From contig JAJZAL010000057.1 in NCBI GenBank assembly GCA_021799405.1, forward strand, positions 1-24,279: a DNA stretch of 24,279 bases, given 5' to 3'. Below are positions 16,364 through 24,279 of this stretch, piece after piece. Numbering within the stretch: the first letter of the stretch is position 1; every line of letters begins with the position of its first letter. The translations under genes were made by a program, and so were the position numbers. A model generated the notes under the pieces. It made no database searches, was not told where the DNA came from, and saw nothing but the letters and a program-made list of their open reading frames with translations. The stretch is from Acidobacteriota bacterium (GTDB lineage: Bacteria > Acidobacteriota > Terriglobia > Terriglobales > Acidobacteriaceae).

Positions 16364-18034
16364 TTACCAGCTTACGCGCAGCAATGCCAGAGCCTGCCGC
16401 GGCAAATCAAGCGTGATCTGTAGCTGCCCATTCTCAACCGCCGTCCATCGCGGCGAACCCATCAGTTGCAATTGGCCTGCCGCCTGAAGACGGGCGTACT
16501 GTGCCGGCGTTGGTTGTTGCGGTGAGCCCATTTGTTTCCAGACCGTATACGCATTGCTATGGTCTGTGTCGATGCGGTACTGCTGCACGAGAACGCGGTG
16601 GAGTTGTGGGTTGATCCCGCGGATTGCAATTTGCACCGGCGCGCCGGGCCCGGCAACCTTGTCATCGGCATAGTTCCACAGCAATAGCGATGCGCTGCTC
16701 TGGTTGCGGGAAGCCAGCAGGTCGACGTCCTGCTGCTGCCGCACGCCGCTGGCGAGAATGTCTGCAGCCGGCACAGCGCCGCTGCTTGAGGCATCCACCC
16801 GGTTCCCGCCCATCAGGCCTGCCATCCGAAAAAAGTTCAGTTCCGGCTTATCGATGCCGTTGGTCGCCAAGGTGCGAAAGCCCGCGAAGTAGGGCTGGTT
16901 CTCGAACTCGAACGCCCATGTAAGAAATCCGATCAGATTCACCTGGTCGCGCTGCGCCAGATCCAGCAGGCCTTTCATCGCCGCCGCTGTATAGCTGGGG
17001 TAGAGCGTTCCGTTGCGGTAATCATCCTCGGGATGTTGCTGCGGCGAGCAGGCTGCGCAGCCCTCTGGATCGGCCTCGCTTAAGATGATCGGCAGCTGCT
17101 TGAACTTCGCGGAGTTGCGCACGATGGCGAAGCCCGTTTCCGCATTTTCCAGTTCGTGGTTGAGCCCCATCTCTACGTGCCCATCCACAAGGCGTGGCCT
17201 TCCCTTGACGTGGAACGAGATGAAGTCCAGAGGCACAGCGCCGCCGGTTGCGCTGCTCTTGCCGTTCGCGCAGTGCGCTAAGAACGCCTGAAGAAAAGCC
17301 GCGCTTTTTGTACCCGCCACAGGACCTGTGGTCGCAGGTCCGCCCACATGGGCATCCGGAATCGCGCGCCGCACTCCCGCCGCCGCGTAATCGTACAGCT
17401 CGTTGTACTGCTCTTCGGTTCCGTGCCAGTAGCCGATATTCGGCTCGTTCCAAACCTCCCAATACCACGTCGAAACCTCCGCCATCCCATAGCGCTGCGC
17501 CATATGCGCGGCCACGTGGTATATCAAATCTCCCCATCGCGCATAACTCCTTGGAGGAAACGACCATCCCTGCTGTTGGCCGGGCTTGGGAAGCCCCGGT
17601 ATGTGATACGGATCGGGATGGATCGAGAGCGCTTTGGGCATGAATCCCAGTTCCACCATCGGTCGCACATGCGCGCGGGCATAGGCGTCGAAGATGCCGT
17701 CGAGAATTGTCCAGTTGTAGACCGGCTTCCCGTTGGCGTCTTCGGTGTAGACGTTCGATGAACTCCATTTTCGCTCGGGCTTGCCGTCCCCGCTGGCCAG
17801 CAGGAAGTGTGCGCGAATATACACAGGCACCGGGCTCAAGTCATGTAACTGCCGCAGGAGCGCCTGGCCGTTTTTCGTAGTCGTGTAATTCGACTCGTCA
17901 TAGCCGAACCAGCGGTAAACCGGTGGGAACGGCCCCAGAGATTTGCCCAGGTCCACCTGCACTTCGACCGGCGCCTGGCCGAAGCAATTTGAGAACACGA
18001 AGAGGAAGCATAGGGCCGTGAGTATTGTGCGCAT
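16364..18034 (-). CDS. Secreted glycoside hydrolase family 39 (beta-xylosidase-like)
   Basis: A 556-residue exported glycosidase. Residues 1-21 form a signal peptide, with cleavage near FGQA. The catalytic (beta/alpha)8 domain has the acid/base Glu197 in YWEVWNEPNIGYW, the GH39 and clan GH-A hallmark, and a likely nucleophile Glu320 in PIILSEADPEGCAAC. The two cysteines that follow may form a disulfide. Beyond about residue 430 a C-terminal beta-rich domain ends in LDLPRQALALLRVSW. GH39 members include beta-xylosidases and alpha-iduronidases. Beta-xylosidase is favoured because the divergent operon handles xylonate-type acids, but that is context. A GGAG lies 11 bases before the ATG inside a 12-base palindrome. 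The gene differs from the cluster on its left in G+C. Confidence 0.85.
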   Translation of the reverse strand: MRTILTALCFLFVFSNCFGQAPVEVQVDLGKSLGPFPPVYRWFGYDESNYTTTKNGQALLRQLHDLSPVPVYIRAHFLLASGDGKPERKWSSSNVYTEDANGKPVYNWTILDGIFDAYARAHVRPMVELGFMPKALSIHPDPYHIPGLPKPGQQQGWSFPPRSYARWGDLIYHVAAHMAQRYGMAEVSTWYWEVWNEPNIGYWHGTEEQYNELYDYAAAGVRRAIPDAHVGGPATTGPVAGTKSAAFLQAFLAHCANGKSSATGGAVPLDFISFHVKGRPRLVDGHVEMGLNHELENAETGFAIVRNSAKFKQLPIILSEADPEGCAACSPQQHPEDDYRNGTLYPSYTAAAMKGLLDLAQRDQVNLIGFLTWAFEFENQPYFAGFRTLATNGIDKPELNFFRMAGLMGGNRVDASSSGAVPAADILASGVRQQQDVDLLASRNQSSASLLLWNYADDKVAGPGAPVQIAIRGINPQLHRVLVQQYRIDTDHSNAYTVWKQMGSPQQPTPAQYARLQAAGQLQLMGSPRWTAVENGQLQITLDLPRQALALLRVSW

Positions 18035-18043
18035 GATTCAGGA

Positions 18044-18055
18044 ATCTCCGGAGAT
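18044..18055. promoter_or_regulatory. 12-base perfect palindrome over the GH39 ribosome-binding site
   Basis: ATCTCCGGAGAT is fully self-complementary. On the minus strand it contains the GGAG Shine-Dalgarno of the GH39 gene, 11 bases before its ATG. It could be an operator or simply chance; no matching second copy was noticed. Confidence 0.3.
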
Positions 18056-18224
18056 CGTCATCGAGCGAATGACAATGTGTAACTTTACGCTGTTCGGGGG
18101 CAGACAGGCAACGGATCGAGAGCGATTACTGAAACAGGATGCGAATCCTCCACAGGAGCGATGTAGCGGCAGTCACTCGCGCGAATGGATTCCGCATGAG
18201 AGGAGATGCAGGTGACGGCGCGGC

Positions 18225-18275
18225 TTTCCGAGGGATATCGCGATCCGATAAAATCATCAACCATCGGTCGTATAC
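18225..18275 (+). promoter_or_regulatory. Candidate promoter and GntR-like operator of the dehydratase operon
   Basis: TTTCCG at 18225-18230 and GATAAA at 18247-18252 (16-base spacer), or TAAAAT at 18249-18254 (18-base spacer), form a weak sigma-70-like pair. GTATAC at 18270-18275 lies about 17 bases downstream of the -10. Many FadR-type GntR regulators of sugar-acid genes bind operators centred on GTATAC, but the flanks here are not symmetric, so the operator call is speculative. Confidence 0.25.
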
Positions 18276-18304
18276 AGTGTGGCCGCGTAATCAATTTCGT
18301 TTCG

Positions 18305-18310
18305 AAGGGA
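18305..18310 (+). promoter_or_regulatory. Shine-Dalgarno upstream of the apparent GTG start of the dehydratase
   Basis: AAGGGA is the only good ribosome-binding sequence ahead of the dehydratase. It lies 31 bases before the first canonical in-frame start (GTG 18342) but 7 bases before an in-frame ATC at 18318. This suggests that translation may begin earlier, at a rare start codon. Confidence 0.4.
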
Positions 18311-18341
18311 CATTCTCATCGCAACCATTTCACTTGAGTCA

Positions 18342-20279
18342 GTGCTGGAGACGGCGGAGCCGGGGCTGCTTGGCGTCGCGACCCATGCGCGCGGCCCGGC
18401 AGGGCGGCTGCCGCTCTCAGCAGACATGTTGCTTACGCAGCCGTCGGGCAATCTCTTTGGGCTGACGCAGAATGCCGGCATGGGCTGGGCGCCGGACGCC
18501 CTCCTCGATCCCCAGTTTCTTATTCTGAGCACGCACGGCGGATTGCGCGCGGAAAGCGGCGAAGCCATTGCACTCGGCTTCCATACGGGCCACTGGGAGG
18601 TGGGACTGCTGGTTGCTGAAGCCGCCCGCATCTTGAAGTCTCTTCACGCCATCCCTTTTGCTGGAGCCTGCACCGATCCCTGCGACGGCCGCACCCAGGG
18701 CACGACCGGCATGATGGATTCGCTTCCGTTTCGCAATGATGCCGCCATCGTGCTGCGCCGGCTGATGCGCTCTTTGCCGACGGGCAAGGGCGTCCTGGGG
18801 ATTGCCACCTGCGACAAGGGCTTGCCTGCCATGATGATGGCGCTGGCCTCCGCGGGCGCCCAGCCTGCCGTGCTTGTGCCCGGGGGCGTGACGCTTCTGC
18901 CTGAATCAGGAGAAGACGCAGGCAAGGTGCAGACGATCGGCGCGCGCTTTGCCCAGAGTCAGATCACCTTGGAGTATGCGGCCGAAGTGGGCTGCCGCGC
19001 CTGTGCTTCCCCCGGCGGCGGCTGCCAGTTTCTGGGCACCGCGGCAACGTCGCAGGTGGTGGGCGAGGCGCTCGGATTGTCTTTGCCCCACACCGCGCTC
19101 GCTCCTTCGGGCCAGCCCATCTGGCTTGATGCTGCCGCCCGGTCGGCGCGTGCGATCCTGCGCCTGCATCAGCTTGGGCTGGGCGCGCGGCAGATCCTCA
19201 CTCAGGCCGCGGTTCGCAACGCCATGGTGCTCCACGCAGCATTTGGCGGATCCACCAATCTTCTGCTGCATCTTCCTGCCATTGCGCACGCAGCCGGGTT
19301 GCAGCGCCCCGCGGCCTCGGACTGGGCCGAGATTAATCGCCAGGTGCCGCGCCTCGTGGATGCGCTTCCCAACGGCCCGCAAAACTTCGCCACCGTGCAG
19401 GTCTTTCTTGCAGGCGGCGTACCTGAGGTCATGCTGCAACTGCGCGCCACCGGGCTCTTGGACGAAAGCGTCACTACCGTCACTGGCGAAAAGCTTGGCG
19501 CCTGCCTCGACTGGTGGCAACAGAGCCCGCGCCGCCATGCGCTGCGCCGTGCTCTTCGCGAACTGGACGGCATCGATCCCGATGATGTGATCATGTCTCC
19601 TGATCGCGCCCGCTCCAGGGGGCTCACTTCGACAGTCTGCTTTCCCATCGGCAATCTCGCTCCAGAGGGCTCCGTTATCAAGAGCACCGCGATCGATCCT
19701 TCACTCATCGACGAGAACAACGTGTATCGCCACCAGGGCCCGGCCCGCGTTTTCGTCACGGAAGAGGCGGCAATTGCGGCCATCAAGAATGGCTCGGTGG
19801 CCCGCGGCGATGTCATCGTTCTCATTTGCGGCGGGCCGGCGGGCTCCGGCATGGAAGAGACCTACCAGATCACGTCGGCGCTCAAGCAACTGCCACACTG
19901 CAAGCACGTAGCGGTTCTGACGGACGCGCGTTTCAGCGGCGTTTCAACAGGCGCCTGCATCGGCCACATCTCGCCCGAGGCGCTCGCCGGCGGGCCCATT
20001 GGCAAAGTGCAGGAAGGCGACCGTATTGAAATCGTGATCGACCGCACGGCGCTGACTGGCTCAGTGAATCTCATCGGCGATGCCGATACCGAGTTCGGCG
20101 CAGACGAAGGGGTGGGCATTCTTGCCGGCCGCCCGCCGCGTACTGATCTGCGTCCGCACCCTCATCTGCCCGAGGATACGCGCCTTTGGGCCGCGCTGGT
20201 GCAGGCCAGCGGAGGCGTCTGGGGTGGCTGCGTCTATGATGCCGATATGATTATTTCCCGGCTGGAGAAGAATCGATGA
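18342..20279 (+). CDS. yjhG: YjhG/YagF-type D-xylonate dehydratase (IlvD/Edd family)
   Basis: An Fe-S and Mg-dependent dehydratase that should convert D-xylonate (or a close sugar acid) to 2-keto-3-deoxy-D-xylonate. The 645 residues match the YjhG/YagF branch in length and in sequence throughout, for example [33 protein letters not shown] and [15 protein letters not shown]. The three likely cluster ligands are Cys114 (DPCDGRTQG), Cys157 (ATCDKG) and Cys228 (GGGCQFLG). The GTG at 18342 is the first ordinary in-frame start after the stop at 18288, but it has no ribosome-binding site. The open frame continues upstream with [15 protein letters not shown], which resembles a natural family N-terminus, so the true start may be ATC 18318 or ATT 18327. 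Its 3' end overlaps the next gene in an ATGA. Confidence 0.9.
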   Translation: MLETAEPGLLGVATHARGPAGRLPLSADMLLTQPSGNLFGLTQNAGMGWAPDALLDPQFLILSTHGGLRAESGEAIALGFHTGHWEVGLLVAEAARILKSLHAIPFAGACTDPCDGRTQGTTGMMDSLPFRNDAAIVLRRLMRSLPTGKGVLGIATCDKGLPAMMMALASAGAQPAVLVPGGVTLLPESGEDAGKVQTIGARFAQSQITLEYAAEVGCRACASPGGGCQFLGTAATSQVVGEALGLSLPHTALAPSGQPIWLDAAARSARAILRLHQLGLGARQILTQAAVRNAMVLHAAFGGSTNLLLHLPAIAHAAGLQRPAASDWAEINRQVPRLVDALPNGPQNFATVQVFLAGGVPEVMLQLRATGLLDESVTTVTGEKLGACLDWWQQSPRRHALRRALRELDGIDPDDVIMSPDRARSRGLTSTVCFPIGNLAPEGSVIKSTAIDPSLIDENNVYRHQGPARVFVTEEAAIAAIKNGSVARGDVIVLICGGPAGSGMEETYQITSALKQLPHCKHVAVLTDARFSGVSTGACIGHISPEALAGGPIGKVQEGDRIEIVIDRTALTGSVNLIGDADTEFGADEGVGILAGRPPRTDLRPHPHLPEDTRLWAALVQASGGVWGGCVYDADMIISRLEKNR

Positions 20280-21127
20280 AGCTCTACCGCACTGACAGCG
20301 GCCCCTATGTAGAACACGGCGGCAACTATTACCGCGTACCCGAATCCTCATGGGATGCGCTCGTGACCCACGGCAATCTGCACGGCTATCTCCTTTCTGT
20401 CGCGGGCAAAGGCGAAATAGCGCGAGACTTTTCGGCGGTGAATCTGCTGGCGCCAATCGGCAGCCAGGAAGTGTGGGCGGCGGGCGTTACCTACTACCGC
20501 AGCCGCGACGCACGTATGGCGGAGGCAAAGGATGCGGGCGGCGGCGACTTTTACGACCGCGTCTATTCGGCGGAGCGGCCGGAGCTATTCTTCAAAGCCA
20601 CGGCGAGCCGCGTTGCCGGCCCGCGGGATCATGTTCGCATTCGCCGCGACGCGAAGTGGTCTGTTCCCGAACCCGAGTTGACGCTGCTCATCAATCATCG
20701 CGGCCGCATCATCGGCTACACCATCGGCAATGATATGAGCTCGCGCGACATCGAGGGTGAAAATCCTCTCTATCTGCCCCAGGCCAAGGTTTATGACGGC
20801 AGTTGCGCGCTGGGACCATGCATTCTCATCAGTGAAGAACCGCTGCCGGCGACGACTCCGATCCGCCTGGAAATTATGCGTCAGGGCCGCGTCGAGTTCG
20901 CCGGCCAGACCTCGCTCGCCGAATTGAAACGCACCCCGTTATCGCTGGCGGAATATCTCTTTCGCGACAATAGCTTTCCCCGCGGCGCGTTCCTCATGAC
21001 CGGCACCGGCATCGTTCCGCCCGACGACTTCTCCCTGGCCGCGGGTGATCGGGTGCGCATCACCATCGACCCCATCGGCATGCTTGAGAACGATGTTGTG
21101 CAAGGCAGCCCACTGCACGTCGGCTAA
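20276..21127 (+). CDS. kdaD: 2-keto-3-deoxy-D-arabinonate/xylonate dehydratase (FAH fold)
   Basis: A cytoplasmic metal-dependent dehydratase that should turn 2-keto-3-deoxy-D-xylonate (the same compound as 2-keto-3-deoxy-D-arabinonate) into alpha-ketoglutarate semialdehyde. The 283 residues have the FAH-superfamily metal ligands Glu132 and Glu134 ([10 protein letters not shown]) and Asp153 (GNDMSSRD), with Lys171 in the LPQAKVYDG segment. [47 protein letters not shown] and [11 protein letters not shown] closely resemble the archaeal KdaD family, as I remember the Saccharolobus enzyme. This specific function is therefore favoured over a generic fumarylacetoacetate hydrolase. Its ATG overlaps the dehydratase stop (ATGA), so the two sequential enzymes are translationally coupled. 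Confidence 0.85.
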   Translation: MKLYRTDSGPYVEHGGNYYRVPESSWDALVTHGNLHGYLLSVAGKGEIARDFSAVNLLAPIGSQEVWAAGVTYYRSRDARMAEAKDAGGGDFYDRVYSAERPELFFKATASRVAGPRDHVRIRRDAKWSVPEPELTLLINHRGRIIGYTIGNDMSSRDIEGENPLYLPQAKVYDGSCALGPCILISEEPLPATTPIRLEIMRQGRVEFAGQTSLAELKRTPLSLAEYLFRDNSFPRGAFLMTGTGIVPPDDFSLAAGDRVRITIDPIGMLENDVVQGSPLHVG

Positions 21128-21147
21128 AGCAAGCACCCCATCGACTT

Positions 21148-21152
21148 GGAGG
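21148..21152 (+). promoter_or_regulatory. Ribosome-binding site for the GTG-started permease
   Basis: GGAGG lies 7 bases before GTG 21160. It supports GTG as the permease start codon; no ATG lies between the previous stop and this point in frame. Confidence 0.75.
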
Positions 21153-21159
21153 AAACAGA

Positions 21160-22482
21160 GTGGCGGCAACACAACAGCTCGAAGGGCGGATGCGTCTGCC
21201 CATGCGCCGCTGGCGCATCGCATGGCTGCTTGGCATCGGTGTTCTGATCAATTACTTCGACCGGGTCAATCTTTCTGTCGCTCACGACGCCCTGTTTGCC
21301 ACCTTCGGCATGTCGGATGTCGTCTTTGGCTATCTCTCGGGCGCTTATAACATGACCTATTGCTTTTGCCAGATGCCGATCGGGGTAGTGCTCGACAAGT
21401 TCGGCATCAAGCGCGTGGGTCGCGTGGGCGCGTTTCTGTGGAGCATTGCCACATTTGCCGCATCCGTCACGCCCACCCTGAATGGGCTGTTTGGAGCGCG
21501 TTTCCTGCTGGGCGTAGGCGAAGCTCCGACCTTTCCGGCCAACGCAAAAGCCATCGGTTACTGGTTTCCACCCAGAGAGCGCAGCTTGTCCACCTCGGTC
21601 TTTGATAGCGCGGCCAAGTTTGCCTCGGTCATCGGCGTGCCGCTGATGGGCGTTGTGCTTTTGAAGTTCGGCTGGCGCTGGAGCTTCGCGATGACGGGGC
21701 TTATCAGCTTTGCATACTTTATCGTCTTCTGGCGTGTCTACCGCGATCCCGATGACGATCCCGAATTGAGCGACGCGGAGCGCAGCTACATCGAGCAGAG
21801 CGCTGAGGCGGCCGGGGATCGCTCTGGCGCGGATGAACCGCGGTCTTCACTGTGGCGCCTGCTGAGCCAGCGCAAGGTGCTTGGACTCGCAATCGGTTTT
21901 GGCTCGTACAATTATGTTTTTTACCTGCTATTGACCTGGCTGCCTACTTATCTCTCATTCGCGTTGCATATCGATCTGCTGCATTCCTTTCTGTACACAA
22001 GCGTGCCGTGGATCTTTGCGACCTTTACTGATTTGGCGATTGGCGGATGGCTGGTGGACTTTCTGATTCAGCACGGCGCGGATGCAAACCTCGTCCGCAA
22101 AATTGTGCTGATTGGCGGCACCGCGTTTGGCCTTGGCATTGTAGGCGCGGCCCATGCGCACACCGCTACGAGGGCCCTGATCTGGATCAGCATATCCATC
22201 GGCGGTCTTTCGGCGGCGGCGCCAGTCGGATGGTCGATTCCTTCACTGATCGCGGGCCGCCACGATGTGGGCAAAGTGGGTGGAATCGTCAACTTCTCCA
22301 ATCAGATTTCTGGCATTGCGGCTCCGATCGTTACCGGTTACGTGGTGACAGCGGCTCATTCCTACGCGTGGGCCTTTGGCGTTTCGGCGATCTATCTTGT
22401 GCTCGGCATTGCGGCATACATCTTCCTGCTGGGAAGGATTGAGCGTCCGCCGGAGTTTCGTCTCGGTACTTCGGGGGTGTGA
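21160..22482 (+). CDS. MFS transporter, anion:cation symporter family (sugar-acid permease)
   Basis: A 440-residue inner-membrane permease with about twelve hydrophobic helices in two halves and a charged central loop around residues 190-228 (DPDDDPELSDAERSYIEQ). The first helix has INYFDRVNLSVAH, a signature of the ACS family that includes galactonate, glucarate and hexuronate permeases. LDKFGIKRVGRVGAF is the MFS loop 2-3 motif, and GVGEAPTFPANAKAIGYWFP near residues 125-144 is also typical. Proton-coupled uptake of an aldonate or uronate is expected. It is the third gene of the dehydratase operon, 32 bases after the FAH-fold dehydratase, so D-xylonate or a related acid is the most likely substrate. 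The start codon is GTG. Confidence 0.9.
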   Translation: MAATQQLEGRMRLPMRRWRIAWLLGIGVLINYFDRVNLSVAHDALFATFGMSDVVFGYLSGAYNMTYCFCQMPIGVVLDKFGIKRVGRVGAFLWSIATFAASVTPTLNGLFGARFLLGVGEAPTFPANAKAIGYWFPPRERSLSTSVFDSAAKFASVIGVPLMGVVLLKFGWRWSFAMTGLISFAYFIVFWRVYRDPDDDPELSDAERSYIEQSAEAAGDRSGADEPRSSLWRLLSQRKVLGLAIGFGSYNYVFYLLLTWLPTYLSFALHIDLLHSFLYTSVPWIFATFTDLAIGGWLVDFLIQHGADANLVRKIVLIGGTAFGLGIVGAAHAHTATRALIWISISIGGLSAAAPVGWSIPSLIAGRHDVGKVGGIVNFSNQISGIAAPIVTGYVVTAAHSYAWAFGVSAIYLVLGIAAYIFLLGRIERPPEFRLGTSGV

Positions 22483-22545
22483 CAGTTCTGGTGCGCTCCC
22501 CGAAATTTGCCTCCTGATAACACGGAATGATGCACAATTGTGAAT

Positions 22546-22552
22546 GAGGGAG
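22546..22552 (+). promoter_or_regulatory. Ribosome-binding site deciding the phoU start (TTG 22561)
   Basis: GAGGGAG ends 8 bases before the in-frame TTG at 22561. The upstream GTG at 22540 has no such site and would place this sequence inside the coding region. Starting at TTG gives MPRIHFHQQL, a normal PhoU N-terminus. Confidence 0.65.
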
Positions 22553-22560
22553 AAATCGGT

Positions 22561-23232
22561 TTGCCCCGCATTCACTTTCATCAGCAACTGGCCGAGCTGA
22601 AAGACAAGCTCCTGGCGATGGCAGCTCTGGCGCAACAGGCGGTTGATTCCGCAGTTGACGCTTATCTGCAGCGCGACAAGGGCCTGTGCAAGTACGTTAA
22701 GCAGAACGAGATCGCTATCGACACTGCGCAGCGCGAACTGGATGAGATGGCCTATGATCTGCTCGCCAAGGAGCAGCCGATGGCCGTCGATCTGCGCTTC
22801 ATCCTGGCGGTAATCAAGATCAACGGCGACCTGGAGCGGATCGGCGATCAGTCGATGGGAATCGCGCGCCGGACGCGGCAGATTCTGGACACAGATGTGG
22901 TGGACCTGCCGGTGGATTTCGCTGCCATGGGCGAGTTTGCCGGGCGCATGATTCGCTCGGCGCTGCAGGCGCTGCTTGATGGCGATGCGCGGATTGCCGA
23001 ATCAGTACGCGAAATGGACGACGAGATCGACCGCATGAACCACCGCGCCCACGATGATCTGCTCCGGCTTATTCAGCAGAAGCCACAGTACACGCGGCAG
23101 GCGATGACCGGCATCCTGGTGGCGAAACACCTGGAGCGGATTGCGGATCACGCCTCCAACATCGCAACCGATGTGATCTTCTGGATTCGCGGCGCCGACG
23201 TGCGGCATCAGTTGAGCACGTCGATGGATTGA
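22561..23232 (+). CDS. phoU: Phosphate signalling protein PhoU
   Basis: A cytoplasmic all-helical protein of about 223 residues that links the Pst phosphate transporter to the PhoR/PhoB two-component system and damps the Pho response when phosphate is ample. Both three-helix repeats are present. The first ends in RFILAVIKINGDLERIGDQ and the second in ILVAKHLERIADHASNIATDV. Their Glu/Asp-rich motifs (for example LERIGDQ and LERIADH) bind metal clusters in known PhoU structures. Length and order are usual. TTG 22561 is preferred as start over GTG 22540 because of the Shine-Dalgarno between them. No pst or phoR/B gene is next to it in this window; further pho genes may lie elsewhere. It converges on mdh. 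Confidence 0.93.
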   Translation: MPRIHFHQQLAELKDKLLAMAALAQQAVDSAVDAYLQRDKGLCKYVKQNEIAIDTAQRELDEMAYDLLAKEQPMAVDLRFILAVIKINGDLERIGDQSMGIARRTRQILDTDVVDLPVDFAAMGEFAGRMIRSALQALLDGDARIAESVREMDDEIDRMNHRAHDDLLRLIQQKPQYTRQAMTGILVAKHLERIADHASNIATDVIFWIRGADVRHQLSTSMD

Positions 23233-23233
23233 T

Positions 23234-23317
23234 GAACACTCCGGTTACACGCCACAATACAACGGCGGTCCGAAGACCGCCGTCGTGATTGGAATTGGAA
23301 TAACTCGAGGAGTGTTC
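23234..23317. terminator. Bidirectional terminator-like nested inverted repeats between phoU and mdh
   Basis: ACGGCGGTC (23262-23270) and GACCGCCGT (23275-23283) form a 9-base perfect stem with a CGAA loop. Read from the mdh side the loop is TTCG closed by C-G, the very stable cUUCGg tetraloop. Outside it, GAACACTCC (23234-23242) pairs with GGAGTGTTC (23309-23317), bracketing almost the whole spacer. No strong T-run follows on either strand, but the position between convergent genes fits a shared terminator. Confidence 0.65.
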
Positions 23318-24243
23318 TAAACACCGATCACCGCGCAAAGCTCCTTGACCGCCCTGGCGCTCTTCTTCAGCGCCGCGTCTTCTTCCGGCGTGAGCTTGAT
23401 CTCGATGATCTGTTCGAGGCCCGCCGCGCCCAGCTTGCAGGGCACGCCGATGAAGTAACCCTCGATGCCGTACTCGCCCTGCAGATAGGCGGCACACGGC
23501 AGAATCTTCTTTTTGTCCTTCAGGATGGCCTCAACCATCTCCGTGGCCGCGGAGGATGGCGCGTAGTAGGCGCTGCCGGTCTTGAGATGCTTCACAATCT
23601 CAGCACCGCCGTCACGGGTGCGCTGGATCATCGCTTCCAGGCGCTCGGGCGGGATCAGCTCAGTGATGGGAATGCCGGCCACGGTCGAGTAGCGGGCCAG
23701 CGGAACCATGGTGTCGCCATGGCCGCCCAGCACAAACGCGGTTACGTTCTCCACACTCACGTTCAGCTCTGCCGCAATAAAAGCGCGGAAGCGCGCCGAA
23801 TCCAGCACGCCGGCCATGCCAATTACGCGCTCGCGATTGAAACCGGCCTGGCGAAACGCGGTCTGCGCCATGGCGTCCAGGGGGTTCGAGACGATGATCA
23901 GAATCGACTCCGGTGACTGCGCTACCACCTTCGACACCACGTCGGACATGATCTTGAAGTTGGTGTGGAGCAGATCATCGCGGCTCATGCCCGGCTTGCG
24001 GGCAATGCCGGCTGTGATCACAACGATGTCGGAGTTGGCCGTAGCCGCGTAGTCGTTCGCGCCGATCAGGTTGACGTCGCGCTTTTCAATAGGCATGGCT
24101 TCGAGCAGGTCCAGCGCCTTGCCCTGCGGTACGCCTTCCACGACGTCGATTAAAACCACATCTGCAAGTTCCTTGGCCGCAATCCAATGCGCGGTCGTGG
24201 CGCCAACATTGCCGGCGCCTACAATACTCACTTTTTTCCGCAT
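23317..24243 (-). CDS. mdh: Malate dehydrogenase (LDH-like type)
   Basis: A cytoplasmic NAD-dependent enzyme of the citric acid cycle that interconverts malate and oxaloacetate. The 308 residues show the Rossmann motif GAGNVG at 9-14 with Asp33 for NAD. Arg82 and Arg88 lie in the substrate loop [10 protein letters not shown]; an arginine here, not glutamine, marks malate rather than lactate specificity. Asn120 is in VSNPLD, Asp148 and Arg151 in GVLDSAR, and the catalytic His175 in GGHGDT. The length fits the LDH-like (MDH type 3) group found in Acidobacteria and many other phyla. An AGGGGGA Shine-Dalgarno lies just before the ATG on the minus strand (complement of about 24247-24253). Its promoter would be beyond the right edge. 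Confidence 0.95.
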   Translation of the reverse strand: MRKKVSIVGAGNVGATTAHWIAAKELADVVLIDVVEGVPQGKALDLLEAMPIEKRDVNLIGANDYAATANSDIVVITAGIARKPGMSRDDLLHTNFKIMSDVVSKVVAQSPESILIIVSNPLDAMAQTAFRQAGFNRERVIGMAGVLDSARFRAFIAAELNVSVENVTAFVLGGHGDTMVPLARYSTVAGIPITELIPPERLEAMIQRTRDGGAEIVKHLKTGSAYYAPSSAATEMVEAILKDKKKILPCAAYLQGEYGIEGYFIGVPCKLGAAGLEQIIEIKLTPEEDAALKKSARAVKELCAVIGV

Positions 24244-24279
24244 GTTTCCCCCTTTTCTTCTTCCGGGACCGTACGCCCC

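Larger units (their letters stand above)
18035..18341. other. Divergent regulatory region between GH39 and the sugar-acid operon
   Basis: No gene is seen in these 307 bases. They must hold promoters for both directions. Visible elements are the perfect palindrome ATCTCCGGAGAT at 18044-18055 next to the GH39 start, ATCGCGAT at 18237-18244, a -10-like GATAAAAT at 18247-18254, and the self-complementary GTATAC at 18270-18275. The last part, from 18291 on, is open in frame with the dehydratase gene. Confidence 0.5.

Noticed and set aside
17022..17768. 248-residue minus-strand frame inside the GH39 gene
   Set aside because: It is an alternate frame of a clear GH39 enzyme in high-G+C DNA; its Arg/Gly/Cys-rich protein is a frame artefact.
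18906..19538. 210-residue minus-strand frame inside the dehydratase gene
   Set aside because: The plus-strand frame is a strongly conserved YjhG-type enzyme; the antisense frame is a by-product of G+C-rich codons.
1..24279. CRISPR array, insertion sequence, prophage, tRNA or rRNA genes
   Set aside because: No regularly spaced repeats, transposase or integrase motifs, phage genes, or RNA-gene signatures were seen on either strand by eye.

Overview
The window looks like a chromosomal segment of an Acidobacteriota species, probably of the soil Terriglobia type. This is an inference from the style of the exopolysaccharide cluster, the GH39 / sugar-acid genes and the protein sequences; no rRNA or other marker gene is present to prove it.

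Region 1 (1-16247) is one large surface-polysaccharide (exopolysaccharide, capsule or O-antigen-like) biosynthesis cluster. It holds a GDP-mannose 4,6-dehydratase (gmd), seven glycosyltransferases or glycosyltransferase-like proteins, a Wzy/O-antigen-ligase-type membrane protein, a Wzx-type flippase, one membrane acyltransferase (acyltransferase-3 family) and two left-handed beta-helix acetyltransferases. It also holds one secreted Gly/Ser-rich protein with Trp-x-Ala-Gly motifs that I cannot assign. Together the genes suggest a Wzx/Wzy-dependent, O-acylated heteropolysaccharide containing a sugar made from GDP-mannose. The initiating phosphoglycosyltransferase, the export proteins (Wza/Wzc type) and the partner reductase of gmd are not in the window. 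The cluster therefore probably continues beyond the left edge. All genes read left to right except one GT2 glycosyltransferase (8684-9541), which is inverted and splits the cluster into at least two transcription blocks.

Region 2 (16364-22482) handles pentose or sugar acids. A secreted GH39 glycosidase reads leftward. Divergent from it is a three-gene operon: a YjhG/YagF-type D-xylonate dehydratase, a 2-keto-3-deoxy-D-arabinonate/xylonate dehydratase of the FAH fold, and an MFS sugar-acid permease. The two dehydratases are consecutive steps of the oxidative, non-phosphorylative (Weimberg-type) route from D-xylonate to alpha-ketoglutarate semialdehyde. The GH39 enzyme could supply xylose from xylan. 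The sugar dehydrogenase, the semialdehyde dehydrogenase and a regulator are absent here.

Region 3 (22561-24243) is housekeeping: phoU, then a convergent LDH-like malate dehydrogenase (mdh), separated by a strong hairpin.

Base composition changes near 16.25-16.36 kb: sample 60-base lines are 48-53% G+C in the polysaccharide cluster and 62-68% in the genes to its right. No insertion sequence, integrase, tRNA, rRNA or CRISPR array was seen.
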